This document shows positions 18,758 to 27,082 of a DNA stretch of 64,000 nt, one piece after another. Where the stretch lies: positions 1 through 64,000 of the forward strand of contig NZ_REFP01000008.1 in assembly GCF_003688725.1 (NCBI RefSeq), read 5' to 3'. The position numbers and the translations under genes were made by a program. The first letter of the stretch is position 1. Each line of letters starts with the position of its first letter. The stretch is from Thermoactinomyces vulgaris. Its GTDB lineage: Bacteria; Bacillota; Bacilli; Thermoactinomycetales; Thermoactinomycetaceae. A model generated the notes under the pieces. It searched no databases. It had not been told where the DNA came from and was given only the letters and a program-made list of their open reading frames with translations.

Positions 18758-18980
18758 TCGGCATGCCTCCTCGCCAGTAAATTTGTTTTTTCTGTCTATT
18801 TAGATAATAATGGATGTTAAATGATTTGTGAAGAAGAGAGTCTCATTTCAGGATGTTGCGCAAGAGATTTCATTCAAAGTCGCAAAAAGAAGAAGATTCC
18901 TTTCTTGCGAGACAAGGAGTGCTTTATTACAATGAAGCGAAAGGCAGAATGTGATGTTTTTCTCAAAAGGGGTGTTCCGA

Positions 18981-20117
18981 TTGTATAAAACGGTTTTATT
19001 TGATGTGGATGGTGTGTTTTTAAGTGAAGAAAGATGTTTTGACGCTTCGGCGCTGTCCGTGTGGGAATTGCTCCATTCGCCGCAATATCTGGGGCTGGAT
19101 GACCAAAAACATGTGGTCCGGCCTTCCGAAGAGCAGATCCGCCGGATCCGGAAAGAGGTTTTTGTAAACGATCAAGTTTTGGACTGGATGAAACAAAAGG
19201 GGCTCAATTCCAACTGGGATATGGTTTATCTCGTCTTTTCGGGACAGCTGATGCTCTTTTTGAAGGCATTGTATGAAGAAAAACCGGAGAGGGTAAAACA
19301 ATTATTGAGTGAACCGGTGACGGTGGAGGTGCTCCAAGCGATCCAAAACGAGGCAAACGGCTTTCAACTGCGGTTTTCCGGCTTTATCTCTCTGTTTGAC
19401 GGGAAAGAAAACCTGGACAAACATCAATTGTTGATTTATTTCAATGAACTGGCTTATGAATGGTTTGGTTTCGCGGTGGATGCGTTTTCCCGGAATTCTT
19501 CCTTGTGGAAATTGGCTTACTCGGTTTATCAGGAATGGTATTTGGGTGATCAAAGATTTGAGGAAACAGAGGGCAAACCGGCGAGACAAAAAGGGAAAAA
19601 AGGATTTCTTGAAAATGAAATTCCCCTTGCCGAACCGGAAAAGGTCAGGCAATTGCTGACAACGTTAAAAGAAAAGGGAATCAAAGCCGGAATCGGAACC
19701 GGGCGCTCCTTTTTGGAAACGGAAGTCCCTTTCCGCTCGTTCGGCTGGTTCACCTTGCTGGATGAGAACCATATTGCCACGGCAAGTGATGTGATGGAAG
19801 CGGAAAAAGCATATCCCCATCGCGCCCCGCTCGGAAAGCCCGAGCCATTTACCTATGTCCGGGCTTACTTGGGGAGGGAGGCAGACATCAGCGATTGTCT
19901 GGACCATCCGTTGCCGTTTGAAAACGGAAAAGAGATTTTGATTGTGGGCGATTCGGTGGCCGATTTGCTTGCGGCCCGGAAAATGGGCTGTGATTTTGCC
20001 GCAACTTTGACCGGTCTCACCGGGAAAGCAGCCCGGGCGAAGTTTGAAGAGCTGGGGGCGGATTATGTTTTGGAGGACATTACGCATTTCATTCCTCTCC
20101 TTCAACGTATCGGTTGA
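18981..20117 (+). CDS. HAD superfamily hydrolase
   Basis: The 378-residue protein carries all four HAD motifs: FDVDGV at about residues 7-12 (nucleophile Asp), GIGTGR near 230, the lysine of PLGKPEP near 283, and VGDSVADLLAA near 320. An unusually long helical cap of about 190 residues separates motifs I and II. That places it with the large-cap HAD phosphatases, and the substrate is unknown. The TTG at 18981 is chosen because AAGGGGTG lies 7 bases ahead and because HAD proteins usually start just before motif I. An ATG at 18951 has no ribosome site. Its stop overlaps the sodA promoter. Confidence 0.8.
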   Translation: MYKTVLFDVDGVFLSEERCFDASALSVWELLHSPQYLGLDDQKHVVRPSEEQIRRIRKEVFVNDQVLDWMKQKGLNSNWDMVYLVFSGQLMLFLKALYEEKPERVKQLLSEPVTVEVLQAIQNEANGFQLRFSGFISLFDGKENLDKHQLLIYFNELAYEWFGFAVDAFSRNSSLWKLAYSVYQEWYLGDQRFEETEGKPARQKGKKGFLENEIPLAEPEKVRQLLTTLKEKGIKAGIGTGRSFLETEVPFRSFGWFTLLDENHIATASDVMEAEKAYPHRAPLGKPEPFTYVRAYLGREADISDCLDHPLPFENGKEILIVGDSVADLLAARKMGCDFAATLTGLTGKAARAKFEELGADYVLEDITHFIPLLQRIG

Positions 20118-20143
20118 CTAAATACTTAAATTTCAAGCATAAT
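20114..20143 (+). promoter_or_regulatory. Probable sodA promoter
   Basis: TTGACT (20114-20119) and CATAAT (20138-20143) are 18 bases apart. The -35 element overlaps the stop codon of the HAD gene, and sodA starts about 75 bases downstream. Confidence 0.5.
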
Positions 20144-20216
20144 AAATATAGATGTTGGTTTTGTTTCCAATGTCCCAAAAAGCCATTCATTTTCATTACA
20201 TAGGAGGTTAAAAACC

Positions 20217-20828
20217 ATGGCCAAATACGAATTGCCGCCACTGCCATATGCAAAAGACGCTTTGGAACCGCATATTGATGCAACCACCATGGAAATTCAC
20301 CATGACCGCCATCATGCGACCTATGTCAACAATTTGAACGCTGCGCTGGAAGGGCACGATGTTGGTGCCAAAAGCGTGGAAGAATTGATTTCGGACTTGA
20401 ATGCTTTGCCGGAAAGCATCCGCACCGCTGTCCGCAACAACGGAGGCGGACATGCAAACCACAGCTTGTTCTGGCAAATTTTGAGCCCGAACGGAGGAGG
20501 CGCCCCGACGGGTGAAGTGGCAGAAGCCATTAATGCCGAATTTGGAAGCTTCGATGCCTTTAAAGAAGAATTCTCCAATGCAGCCAAAGGTCGTTTTGGA
20601 AGCGGCTGGGCATGGCTGGTTGTGAAAGACGGCAAGTTGGCCGTCACCAGCACGCCGAACCAAGACAGCCCGTTGATGGAAGGGGCGACCCCGATCCTGG
20701 GCTTGGATGTTTGGGAGCACGCTTACTATCTCAAATACCAAAACAAACGTCCGGAATACATTGAAGCGTTCTGGAACGTTGTTAATTGGGAAGAAGTAAA
20801 CAAACGTTACCTCGCCGCTCGCGGTTAA
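20217..20828 (+). CDS. sodA: Superoxide dismutase [Mn/Fe] SodA
   Basis: SodA converts superoxide to hydrogen peroxide and oxygen. The 203-residue protein is closely similar to Bacillus SodA. The metal ligands are His28 (IHHDRHH), His82 (GHANHSLFW), Asp164 and His168 ([10 protein letters not shown]). An AGGAGG site precedes the ATG and a strong terminator follows the stop, so the gene is monocistronic. Manganese use is likely from the family but cannot be proven from the sequence. Confidence 0.97.
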   Translation: MAKYELPPLPYAKDALEPHIDATTMEIHHDRHHATYVNNLNAALEGHDVGAKSVEELISDLNALPESIRTAVRNNGGGHANHSLFWQILSPNGGGAPTGEVAEAINAEFGSFDAFKEEFSNAAKGRFGSGWAWLVVKDGKLAVTSTPNQDSPLMEGATPILGLDVWEHAYYLKYQNKRPEYIEAFWNVVNWEEVNKRYLAARG

Positions 20829-20835
20829 TCCCGGT

Positions 20836-20868
20836 AAAAAGACACAGCAAAAACGCTGTGTCTTTTTT
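20836..20868 (+). terminator. Terminator of sodA
   Basis: AAAAAGACACAGC and GCTGTGTCTTTTT form a perfect stem with a T run, directly after the sodA stop codon. Confidence 0.93.
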
Positions 20869-20970
20869 TGTGTCTTTTGATTCCCAATAAATCACTATTG
20901 AGTCGTAAAATCCCTTCTCCTACAATAGCGATTGTGTAGCTCTGCCCGGTCAAAAAGGGGAGGGGATTGA

Positions 20971-21693
20971 ATGAAGACAGCGAAAAATCTGGCGGCGGCC
21001 ATTGCAATTCTTGCCATGGCTGTGATTGTTTTGTATAAAACCGCCCATCAAGGACATGCAAAAATGGCAGACCGGAAAATATTGAAGAAAACATCCGCAG
21101 CAGTGGATGACAGAGAATATATCCGCTTATGGAAAGAGAGGAATCAAGAAGCGTTGAGCGAGGGGATCGCTGTTTCCCATGTGAAACAAGATGCCCGGAA
21201 AACCAAGCCGGTTCGCTTGGCCGGGAAATCCATGCAAAAGAAAGAAACGGGCAACACCGCGCAACCCGGTAAAAATGAAATAAAAGGAAAAATGGCCGGC
21301 GATGGGCCGGGGAAAAAAAGATTTGATGTCACGCCTTCGGAAAAAAGGCTGTTGGCCAAAGCGGTTTACGGAGAAGCCCGCGGAGAATCGTTCAAGGGGC
21401 AGGTGGCCGTGGCCGCGGTGATTTTAAACCGGACGGAACATGCGGCTTTCCCGGACAGCATCCGTAGAGTGATTTATCAGAAAAATGCTTTTACGGCGGT
21501 CAGTGACGGACAAATTCAACTGGAGCCGGACGCCAAGGCGGTAAGAGCGGTGGAAATGGCGATCCAAGGGGAGGATCCGACACAAGGAGCCGTTTATTAT
21601 TACAATCCGGAAATCGCCACCTCCGAATGGATGGAGAAAAAAGCGTCGAACAGCAAGAAAATGCGCATTGGTGAACACGTCTTTTTTAAATAG
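20971..21693 (+). CDS. Membrane-anchored cell wall hydrolase, SleB domain
   Basis: The 240-residue protein has an N-terminal membrane anchor at about residues 8-22 and a charged Lys-rich linker to about 115. A Hydrolase_2 (SleB/CwlJ type) domain makes up residues about 118-240. The catalytic region is LAKAVYGEARGESFKGQVAVAAVILNR with the conserved Glu. The C-terminus shows QGAVYYYNP and the IGEHVFFK end typical of the family. In spore formers such domains cut cortex or wall peptidoglycan. The layout is closer to YkvT-like proteins than to SleB, because no peptidoglycan-binding domain is present. The start has AGGGGAGGGG upstream. Confidence 0.85.
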   Translation: MKTAKNLAAAIAILAMAVIVLYKTAHQGHAKMADRKILKKTSAAVDDREYIRLWKERNQEALSEGIAVSHVKQDARKTKPVRLAGKSMQKKETGNTAQPGKNEIKGKMAGDGPGKKRFDVTPSEKRLLAKAVYGEARGESFKGQVAVAAVILNRTEHAAFPDSIRRVIYQKNAFTAVSDGQIQLEPDAKAVRAVEMAIQGEDPTQGAVYYYNPEIATSEWMEKKASNSKKMRIGEHVFFK

Positions 21694-22099
21694 CATCCGT
21701 GTTTTTGCTCCCTGTTTCAAAAAAGTGTAGAATATAGAGATACAGCGGCCCTGTGTCATTTTTTCCGCTTCCCTGAAGTGAGGGAGAAGCGGGAGGATGA
21801 AGACTGGTTCAACGGGACATCCTTCATCGGGCGGGAAAGCATATTCGCCATCCGGATGACGTAAAGATGGAAGTAGCCAAGCCGTTTTTGTTCAATGGGA
21901 AGAGCCGGAGGTGTCGGACGGATCGTGCCGAAGGCGAAAGGAAACGGGGGAAACGGCCCGCAGCACGGCATCCAAAGAGTTGTCCGAGTGGTTGCTGCAC
22001 TTTGCGTGTTTGGTTTCATTGCGAGATTACGGATTTAAATCCGGGCAGTTTTGGGAACAGTATATAGGGGTTAACGGGTTTGCAAAGGAGGGAAGCGCC
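21694..22099 (+). other. Long structured 5' region ahead of a glycosyltransferase gene
   Basis: No convincing gene lies in these 400 bases. Several strong hairpins can be drawn, for example CCGCTTCCCT with AGGGAGAAGCGG (21765-21792) and GGATGAAG with CTTCATC just after it. TAGAAT near 21729 could be a -10 element. The region does not match a riboswitch class I know. It may be a long untranslated leader. Confidence 0.35.
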
Positions 22100-23224
22100 A
22101 TCGAACGCATATTACTGCTGACCATGGGCTTCGGTACCGGACATAATGCTGCCGCCAAGGCACTGAAGTGTCAATTTGAAAAAATGCCTGCAGTAACAGC
22201 GGAGGTGGTTGATTTACTGGATTTGATCCCTGGCACCTTCCATCCCCTGTTGCAATCTGGATATCACGGAATGTTGAACAAGTTTCCAACCCTTTATCAT
22301 TATTTATATGACTGGACTCATCACAATAAAATGTTTCGTTATGTCTCAAGCGAACTCATTGAAAAGATGGGATGGTCCATTCGGAAGAAAATGGCGCAAC
22401 TCTTTGAACAAGTGCAACCGACACGAATAGTTTCCACCCATCCTTTTGCGTTGCTTTTGTGTCCGACCCAATGGGAGGAAGTTCCGGCCGTCGGAGTGAT
22501 TACCGATTATGAATTGCATCCCATCTGGCTGATGCGGTTGCCGCATGCGCTTTTTGTGCCCAAGCGTTTGCTGAATCAATGCCAGTTGGAACAAATTCAG
22601 TGGACAACAGGGCTTGAAATCCATGAAACAGGCATACCGGTCAATGAAGCTTTTTATGAAGAAATACCGAAGGAAGAAGCGCGCCGACAATTGAATTTAA
22701 AAAGCGACGAACCGGTGGTGTTGATCATGGGCGGAGGCACCGGTCTCGGACCGCTGGAGCAGTTGGTGGATGAAATCCGGCTTCTCCGTTCCATGCAATT
22801 TGTTGTGTTGACCGGGAAAAACAACCAGTTGTATCACCGGCTTCAAAAGAAAGTGAATCAACCACACATCCGGATTGAACCCTTTCGTTGCGACATCCCG
22901 CTGAGGATGGCGGCTGCCGACTTGTTGGTCACCAAACCCGGCGGATTGACCATCAGCGAGGCCATTGCCAAAAAATTGCCGATGTTTTTGTTTGAAGCTT
23001 TACCGGGACAGGAAAAAGCCAATCAACAATATTTGTTGCACCATCGTGTGGCCATGATCACCAGACCGCAGACGATCCGGTTGCAATTGGAAAAGTTTTT
23101 TTCGCCGGATTATAAAAGAGATCGCATGGTCGAACGGTTTACCGGGCTGATGTCGCCGAATGCGGGAGAGCGGATTGTTCACGAGACGCTTCGAATCCAG
23201 GCAAAGATGATGCAGACTTTATAG
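22100..23224 (+). CDS. UgtP/MGDG-synthase-like glycosyltransferase, probable AUC start
   Basis: The product is a GT-B glycosyltransferase of the MGDG synthase/UgtP type, the group that adds sugars to diacylglycerol. The N-terminal motif is RILLLTMGFGTGHNAAAKAL. Further marks are VITDYELHPIW near residue 135, LIMGGGTGLGPLE near 212 and the donor-site stretch TKPGGLTISEAIA near 277, followed by PGQEKAN. The frame is open far upstream, but no ATG, GTG or TTG in it has a ribosome site. A perfect AAAGGAGGG (22084-22092) stands seven bases before ATC at 22100, and starting there gives exactly the family N-terminus and 374 residues. The acceptor lipid is unknown. Upstream starts without a ribosome site remain possible. 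Confidence 0.8.
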   Translation: MERILLLTMGFGTGHNAAAKALKCQFEKMPAVTAEVVDLLDLIPGTFHPLLQSGYHGMLNKFPTLYHYLYDWTHHNKMFRYVSSELIEKMGWSIRKKMAQLFEQVQPTRIVSTHPFALLLCPTQWEEVPAVGVITDYELHPIWLMRLPHALFVPKRLLNQCQLEQIQWTTGLEIHETGIPVNEAFYEEIPKEEARRQLNLKSDEPVVLIMGGGTGLGPLEQLVDEIRLLRSMQFVVLTGKNNQLYHRLQKKVNQPHIRIEPFRCDIPLRMAAADLLVTKPGGLTISEAIAKKLPMFLFEALPGQEKANQQYLLHHRVAMITRPQTIRLQLEKFFSPDYKRDRMVERFTGLMSPNAGERIVHETLRIQAKMMQTL

Positions 23225-23278
23225 CTAACATGGAGCAGCTACAAAGTCTGTTTCTTTTATATAAAGGGGGATCTGCTT

Positions 23279-24286
23279 TTGAAACTGGTCACGTATTGCG
23301 TCAAAGCCGATGAATTGAACATCCAGACGGAAGAGATTGCCGGTGCCCGCCTGGGACTGGTGTCAGGGGCATGGATCATCGATGTGGGACTTGCCCAAAG
23401 ATGGCTGGAAATTGAAAAACGTTTGGTTTTTTCTCATGAAATCGCAACGGAGATGGGGCAATGTCTGGCCAGAGGGGATGCGGAATTCAACGCCCTCAGA
23501 GAGATGGAAAGGCAGCTTGCGCAGGAGGACATCGGGACTTTGCAGATCGAAGGGGAGCCCGTTGCGATCCGCCTGAAGGAAGCCAGGCTGTTTGCGCCGG
23601 TTCCTGTGCCGAACAGTTTTCGCGATTTTTATGCGTTTGAGCAGCATGTCAAGACCTGCCGCCATAAGCGGGGACTTCCCATGGTGCCGGAGTGGTATGA
23701 AATTCCTGTTTTTTATTTTTCGAATCATCGGTCAATTGTCGGGCACGAGTCACGGGTCAAGAAGCCGGAATACACCAACGAGCTTGACTTTGAACTGGAA
23801 GTGGCCTGTGTCATCAAAAAGAAAGGAAAAAACATTCCGCACGAACGGGCGTTGGAATATATTGCCGGCTTTACGATTTTAAATGACTGGAGTGCAAGGG
23901 ATGAGCAACGAAAAGAAATGGCGGTCGGGTTGGGGCCGGCCAAAGGGAAAGATTTCGCCACCTCGATGGGTCCTTATCTGGTGACGCCGGATGAATTGGA
24001 AGACCGCCGGTCCGGTGAGCACTGGGATTTAAAGATGCGGGCCAGAATCAACGGCAAAGAGGTTTCATCGGGAAATGTAAAATCGCTTTACTGGAGTTTT
24101 GCCCGGATGATCGAGCGGGCTTCGCGGGATTGTGAGCTTTTCCCGGGCGACGTGATCGGCTCCGGGACGGTCGGAACCGGCTGCATCCTGGAATTGGGCA
24201 CTGATGTGCACCGCTATTTGGAACCGGGGGACGTGGTGGAACTGGAAGTCGAGCGGCTCGGCATCTTGAAAAACCTTATTATTTAA
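23279..24286 (+). CDS. Fumarylacetoacetate hydrolase (FAH) family protein
   Basis: The 335-residue protein belongs to the FAH superfamily of metal-dependent C-C hydrolases and isomerases. The catalytic C-terminal domain covers about residues 110-330 and includes NSFRDFYAFEQHV, the acidic metal site around YTNELDFELEVACVI and KGKDFATSMGPYLVT. GDVIGSGTVGTGC, which lines the active site, lies near residue 295. The length and the N-terminal domain resemble true fumarylacetoacetase-like proteins. No other tyrosine-degradation gene is nearby, so the substrate is open. The TTG start has AAAGGGGGA seven bases ahead. Confidence 0.85.
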   Translation: MKLVTYCVKADELNIQTEEIAGARLGLVSGAWIIDVGLAQRWLEIEKRLVFSHEIATEMGQCLARGDAEFNALREMERQLAQEDIGTLQIEGEPVAIRLKEARLFAPVPVPNSFRDFYAFEQHVKTCRHKRGLPMVPEWYEIPVFYFSNHRSIVGHESRVKKPEYTNELDFELEVACVIKKKGKNIPHERALEYIAGFTILNDWSARDEQRKEMAVGLGPAKGKDFATSMGPYLVTPDELEDRRSGEHWDLKMRARINGKEVSSGNVKSLYWSFARMIERASRDCELFPGDVIGSGTVGTGCILELGTDVHRYLEPGDVVELEVERLGILKNLII

Positions 24287-24297
24287 AAGAGCGGCCC

Positions 24298-24326
24298 TTG
24301 ACAAAGAAGGAGTTGAACTTCATAAT
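24298..24326 (+). promoter_or_regulatory. Sigma-A promoter of the hom transcript
   Basis: TTGACA (24298-24303) and CATAAT (24321-24326) are 17 bases apart. They lie about 40 bases ahead of the SAM-I aptamer. Confidence 0.7.
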
Positions 24327-24368
24327 ATACAGAAATATTTTTTGAATTGAATACAAAGCAGATTCATT

Positions 24369-24477
24369 CTTATCCAGAGTGGCGGAGGGACTGGCCCGAT
24401 GAAGCCCGGCAACCTCGGTGATCAGCCAATCACCGGATGGTGCCAATTCCTGCAGCGGTTGAAACCGCTGAAAGATA
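24369..24477 (+). promoter_or_regulatory. SAM-I (S-box) riboswitch aptamer upstream of hom
   Basis: The conserved S-box core is present: AGAGTGGCGGAGGGACTGGC, then CCGATGAAGCCCGGCAACC and the GGTGCCAATTCCTGC segment. P1 forms between CTTATC (24369-24374) and GATAAG (24474-24479). It binds S-adenosylmethionine and reduces hom expression when SAM is plentiful. Confidence 0.97.
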
Positions 24478-24499
24478 AGAAGAACGTTCTTCGGATCTC

Positions 24500-24538
24500 A
24501 ACCCTCTTCTTATCTTTATGGAAGGGGGTTTTTATTTT
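24500..24538 (+). terminator. SAM-riboswitch terminator before hom
   Basis: AACCCTCTTC and GAAGGGGGTT form a stem followed by TTTATTTT. The competing antiterminator pairs AAAGATAAGAAG (24471-24482) with CTTCTTATCTTT (about 24505-24516), and it takes up the 3' arm of P1. This is the classic S-box off-switch layout. Confidence 0.88.
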
Positions 24539-24557
24539 GGGAGGCAGAGGTGGAACA

Positions 24558-25850
24558 ATGGAAAAAGTGAATGTTGCGTTGCTCGGTTTGGGAACCGTGG
24601 GAAGCGGAGTGTGGAAAATGCTCAAGGAAAACCAGGATGTGATTGCCCGCAAAACCGGGAAGTGGTATCAAGTCCATGCCATTTTAGTGAAAGATCCCGG
24701 GAAAAAGCGGGATCTGGAAATCACGGATGCACGGATCACCACGGATTTTTCCCAGGTTCTGACCGAAGAGACGGATGTGTTGGTGGAAGTGATGGGGGGA
24801 GTGGAACCGGCTTATTCGTATATCAAACAGGCGATAAAAAAAGGATGCCATGTGGTGACCGCCAACAAAGAGCTGATCGCCAAACACGGCATGGAATTGG
24901 AACAGCTGGCCAAACAATGCAAAGTCCAATTGCGGTATGAAGCCAGTGTCGGGGGAGGCATTCCGGTCATCAGCACCCTCCGCCATTTTCTGAAGGCCAA
25001 CCGCATCGACCGGATCCAAGGCATTTTAAACGGAACGACCAATTATATTCTGACCCAAATGCAAGAAAAAGGTTGTTCGTTTGCGGAGGTTTTAAAAAAA
25101 GCCCAGGAAAAAGGGTATGCGGAAAGCGATCCTTCCTCCGATGTGGAAGGATTGGATGCGGTCTATAAATTGACGATTTTGATGCGGCTTGCTTTTCAGG
25201 CGCAGGTATCCGTTTCGGACATTTTTTATCAAGGAATTACCGATATGCTTCCGGGAGAGCTTCAATTGGCAGAGAGATTGGGGTATTCGGTCAAATTGTT
25301 GGCACAGGCCGAAAAATTTGGCGAGAACGGCCCGGTTTCCGGTTTGGTTTTTCCGACGCTGGTGCCCAAGGAACATCCGTTGGCCTCGGTCCGGGATGTT
25401 TATAATGCCGTGACGGTCGAAGGCGATTATGTTCAGGATTTGACATTGGTCGGACAAGGTGCGGGACAGAAACCGACAGCCAGTGCAGTGGTGGAAGACT
25501 TGCTGAACACAAACGGCTTTGCGGAACAAAACCCCCTTCCGGCAAACGAGCCATGGATGCTCTCCGGGGATGATTTGTTTCCCACCCGGTTTTTGTTGCT
25601 CAAAGTACGCGGGCAGATTTCCGAATCCATGCTTCCGCCGTCTTTCCCTGAAGAAGCTTCGTCCCTGGCTTTGCTTCCGGCGGAAGAACACACGTTTATC
25701 GGGTTGATTCTCCGGGGATGGACACAAGAGAAAACAGATACCCTGGTTTCCACATGGGATGGAAAAGTGGATGGCATTCGGATCCGTCCGGTGTTAAGCG
25801 GCGAAGCAACGGGCAGCAAACGTTCCCTTCCGCTTGCCCGGACGATGTGA
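24558..25850 (+). CDS. hom: Homoserine dehydrogenase
   Basis: The enzyme reduces aspartate semialdehyde to homoserine, the branch point to threonine and methionine. The 430-residue protein has an N-terminal NAD(P) domain with ALLGLGTVGSGVW near residue 6. TANKELIAKHG near 105 follows, then the catalytic domain with ASVGGGIPVI near 130, NGTTNYILTQM near 158 and AESDPSSDVEGLDA near 188. The C-terminal 90 residues sit where an ACT domain is expected but are diverged. The start is the ATG at 24558 after the riboswitch. thrB and thrC are not in the window, and SAM control suggests a methionine-oriented role. Confidence 0.95.
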   Translation: MEKVNVALLGLGTVGSGVWKMLKENQDVIARKTGKWYQVHAILVKDPGKKRDLEITDARITTDFSQVLTEETDVLVEVMGGVEPAYSYIKQAIKKGCHVVTANKELIAKHGMELEQLAKQCKVQLRYEASVGGGIPVISTLRHFLKANRIDRIQGILNGTTNYILTQMQEKGCSFAEVLKKAQEKGYAESDPSSDVEGLDAVYKLTILMRLAFQAQVSVSDIFYQGITDMLPGELQLAERLGYSVKLLAQAEKFGENGPVSGLVFPTLVPKEHPLASVRDVYNAVTVEGDYVQDLTLVGQGAGQKPTASAVVEDLLNTNGFAEQNPLPANEPWMLSGDDLFPTRFLLLKVRGQISESMLPPSFPEEASSLALLPAEEHTFIGLILRGWTQEKTDTLVSTWDGKVDGIRIRPVLSGEATGSKRSLPLARTM

Positions 25851-25856
25851 AAGAAA

Positions 25857-25895
25857 GGCCGCCGGGCAAGGAGCAGGACTCCTTGTGCGGCGGCC
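25857..25895. terminator. GC-rich hairpin between convergent genes
   Basis: GGCCGCCGGGCAAGGAG can fold on CTCCTTGTGCGGCGGCC with two mismatches. No clear T run follows, so it may be a weak terminator or a stabilising 3' end for hom. Confidence 0.4.
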
Positions 25896-25924
25896 GCTTG
25901 ATTGCCGAAGGATTCAGGGCGGGA

Positions 25925-26515
25925 TTAATATTTGCCGGAATACATCATCAAACCATGCTTGACACAATGGACATACAATTTCGCGCCTTTGACGGCCGGG
26001 AACCGGAAAGAAGGGTCTTGCTCGGGGTATAACCGGTTCAGGTAAACTTTGTCGCTTTTGACCAAGGCGGCAAAAGAAAGATAGTGTTCTTTGGTCATCG
26101 GGTGGTCCAACGTAAAGAAGTAATCCGTGTCCGTTTCTTCTGCCTTGATTTCTGTTTCGTGAAGGGCTTTCGCAGGCCGGAGCCGTTCCAGCTTTCTGCC
26201 GCAGCAGAAGACAGAGGCATTTCCGGTGCTGACCAACATATTTCCGCAGCTTGGACAAACATAAAAGCGTACTTTGTCCATATTCCCGGCGTCCGGTCGG
26301 TTGGGAATGATTTCCCCTTCCATCATTTGTGCGATATCCGCACCCAAAACGGCGGACAATTTCGGCCACAGGGACAAATCCGGACATCCGGCTCCGCATT
26401 CCCATTTTGAAACGGTTTTGCTTTGCACCCCTAACGCATCGGCAATATTTTTTTGGGTCAGGTTTTTTTCTTTGCGCAGTCTGGCAATCAACTTGCCGAT
26501 TTTATCAGCATCCAT
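25925..26515 (-). CDS. XRE-type regulator fused to a superoxide-reductase-like domain
   Basis: The 196-residue protein joins two units. Residues about 5-60 are a helix-turn-helix of the HTH_3 class (LTQKNIADALGVQSKTVSKWE). From about residue 80 it resembles desulfoferrodoxin. A desulforedoxin-like zinc/iron ribbon comes first (CPSCGNM...FCCGRKL). Then comes a superoxide-reductase-like core with HPMTKEHY near 145 and the terminal C-x-x-H-G (HCVKHGL). A histidine in ALHETE lies 19 residues before HPM, near the spacing of the first iron ligand in superoxide reductases. A metal- or redox-sensing regulator is inferred. The ATG follows GGAGG. The family is known in Firmicutes, but the ligand is not. 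Confidence 0.75.
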   Translation of the reverse strand: MDADKIGKLIARLRKEKNLTQKNIADALGVQSKTVSKWECGAGCPDLSLWPKLSAVLGADIAQMMEGEIIPNRPDAGNMDKVRFYVCPSCGNMLVSTGNASVFCCGRKLERLRPAKALHETEIKAEETDTDYFFTLDHPMTKEHYLSFAALVKSDKVYLNRLYPEQDPSFRFPAVKGAKLYVHCVKHGLMMYSGKY

Positions 26516-27082
26516 ATTCTTGCCTCCATCTTTTTATATTTATCTTATATTCATCGCCCGATTTTGGGTTGGTTGCAAAATTCCTGCAGTCGGCGTCCGG
26601 GATGCAGGTTGGTTGCCAATCAAAAATGGGCGCCTGTTTTGGAAAAATTGCCGGAGTGTTTTTTCTTGCTTGATCCATTGCCTCACCCCGGGTTTTATTA
26701 TATCTCCCGGGGCTGCTGAAACGTCATCCACGCTCCGTGGAGTTTCGGACTCAGTCATTTTGTTTCGATCCTCCGGTTGTCTTTATTGAAGGTTTTGGGA
26801 GAATTATTTTATGATGTGGTAGAAAAGCAGATTATCAGAGCGTGTTTTTATTATGGGGTTGATCGGTTGGATTCCCGGACAGCGGAAAGCTTGGGGACGG
26901 ATCCGGTTGTTTCACCGGCACCAGACGGAATGAAAAGAAGCGGGCCGGGAGAAAAAATGGCAACGGCGGCAGAAGGGACAGCCGTGAAATCCGGGGGATT
27001 TTTTAAATGGCGGAGATCCTCCGTTTACACAGGAGACAGATTTGTATAGCGGAAGAGCAAAAAGAGAAAGAAGGGGACGTTT
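26516..27082. other. Intergenic region without a convincing gene
   Basis: This 567-base stretch has no reading frame with a ribosome site and a family match. It holds a palindrome CCCCGGG/CCCGGGG (about 26692-26717) and a second short hairpin CCACG/CGTGG just after it. A 90-codon open frame at 26777-27049 is judged accidental. The end of the region carries the ribosome site of the next gene. Confidence 0.4.

Noticed and set aside
21911-22099. Upstream extension of the glycosyltransferase frame by 63 codons
   Set aside because: The added residues are Arg/Ser/Gly-rich, match no family and have no ribosome site. The ideal site lies at 22084-22092 instead.
24399-24557. Upstream extension of the homoserine dehydrogenase frame by 53 codons
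   Set aside because: It would translate the SAM-I aptamer and terminator. The true start is the ATG at 24558.
25857-25895. GC-rich hairpin after hom considered as a mobile-element end or attachment site
   Set aside because: No second copy, no transposase or integrase and no target duplication are visible. A terminator is simpler.
26777-27049. Plus-strand open frame of 90 codons between the HTH gene and the Gate protein
   Set aside because: No ribosome site precedes it, the product has no family pattern, and it runs into the upstream region of the next gene.
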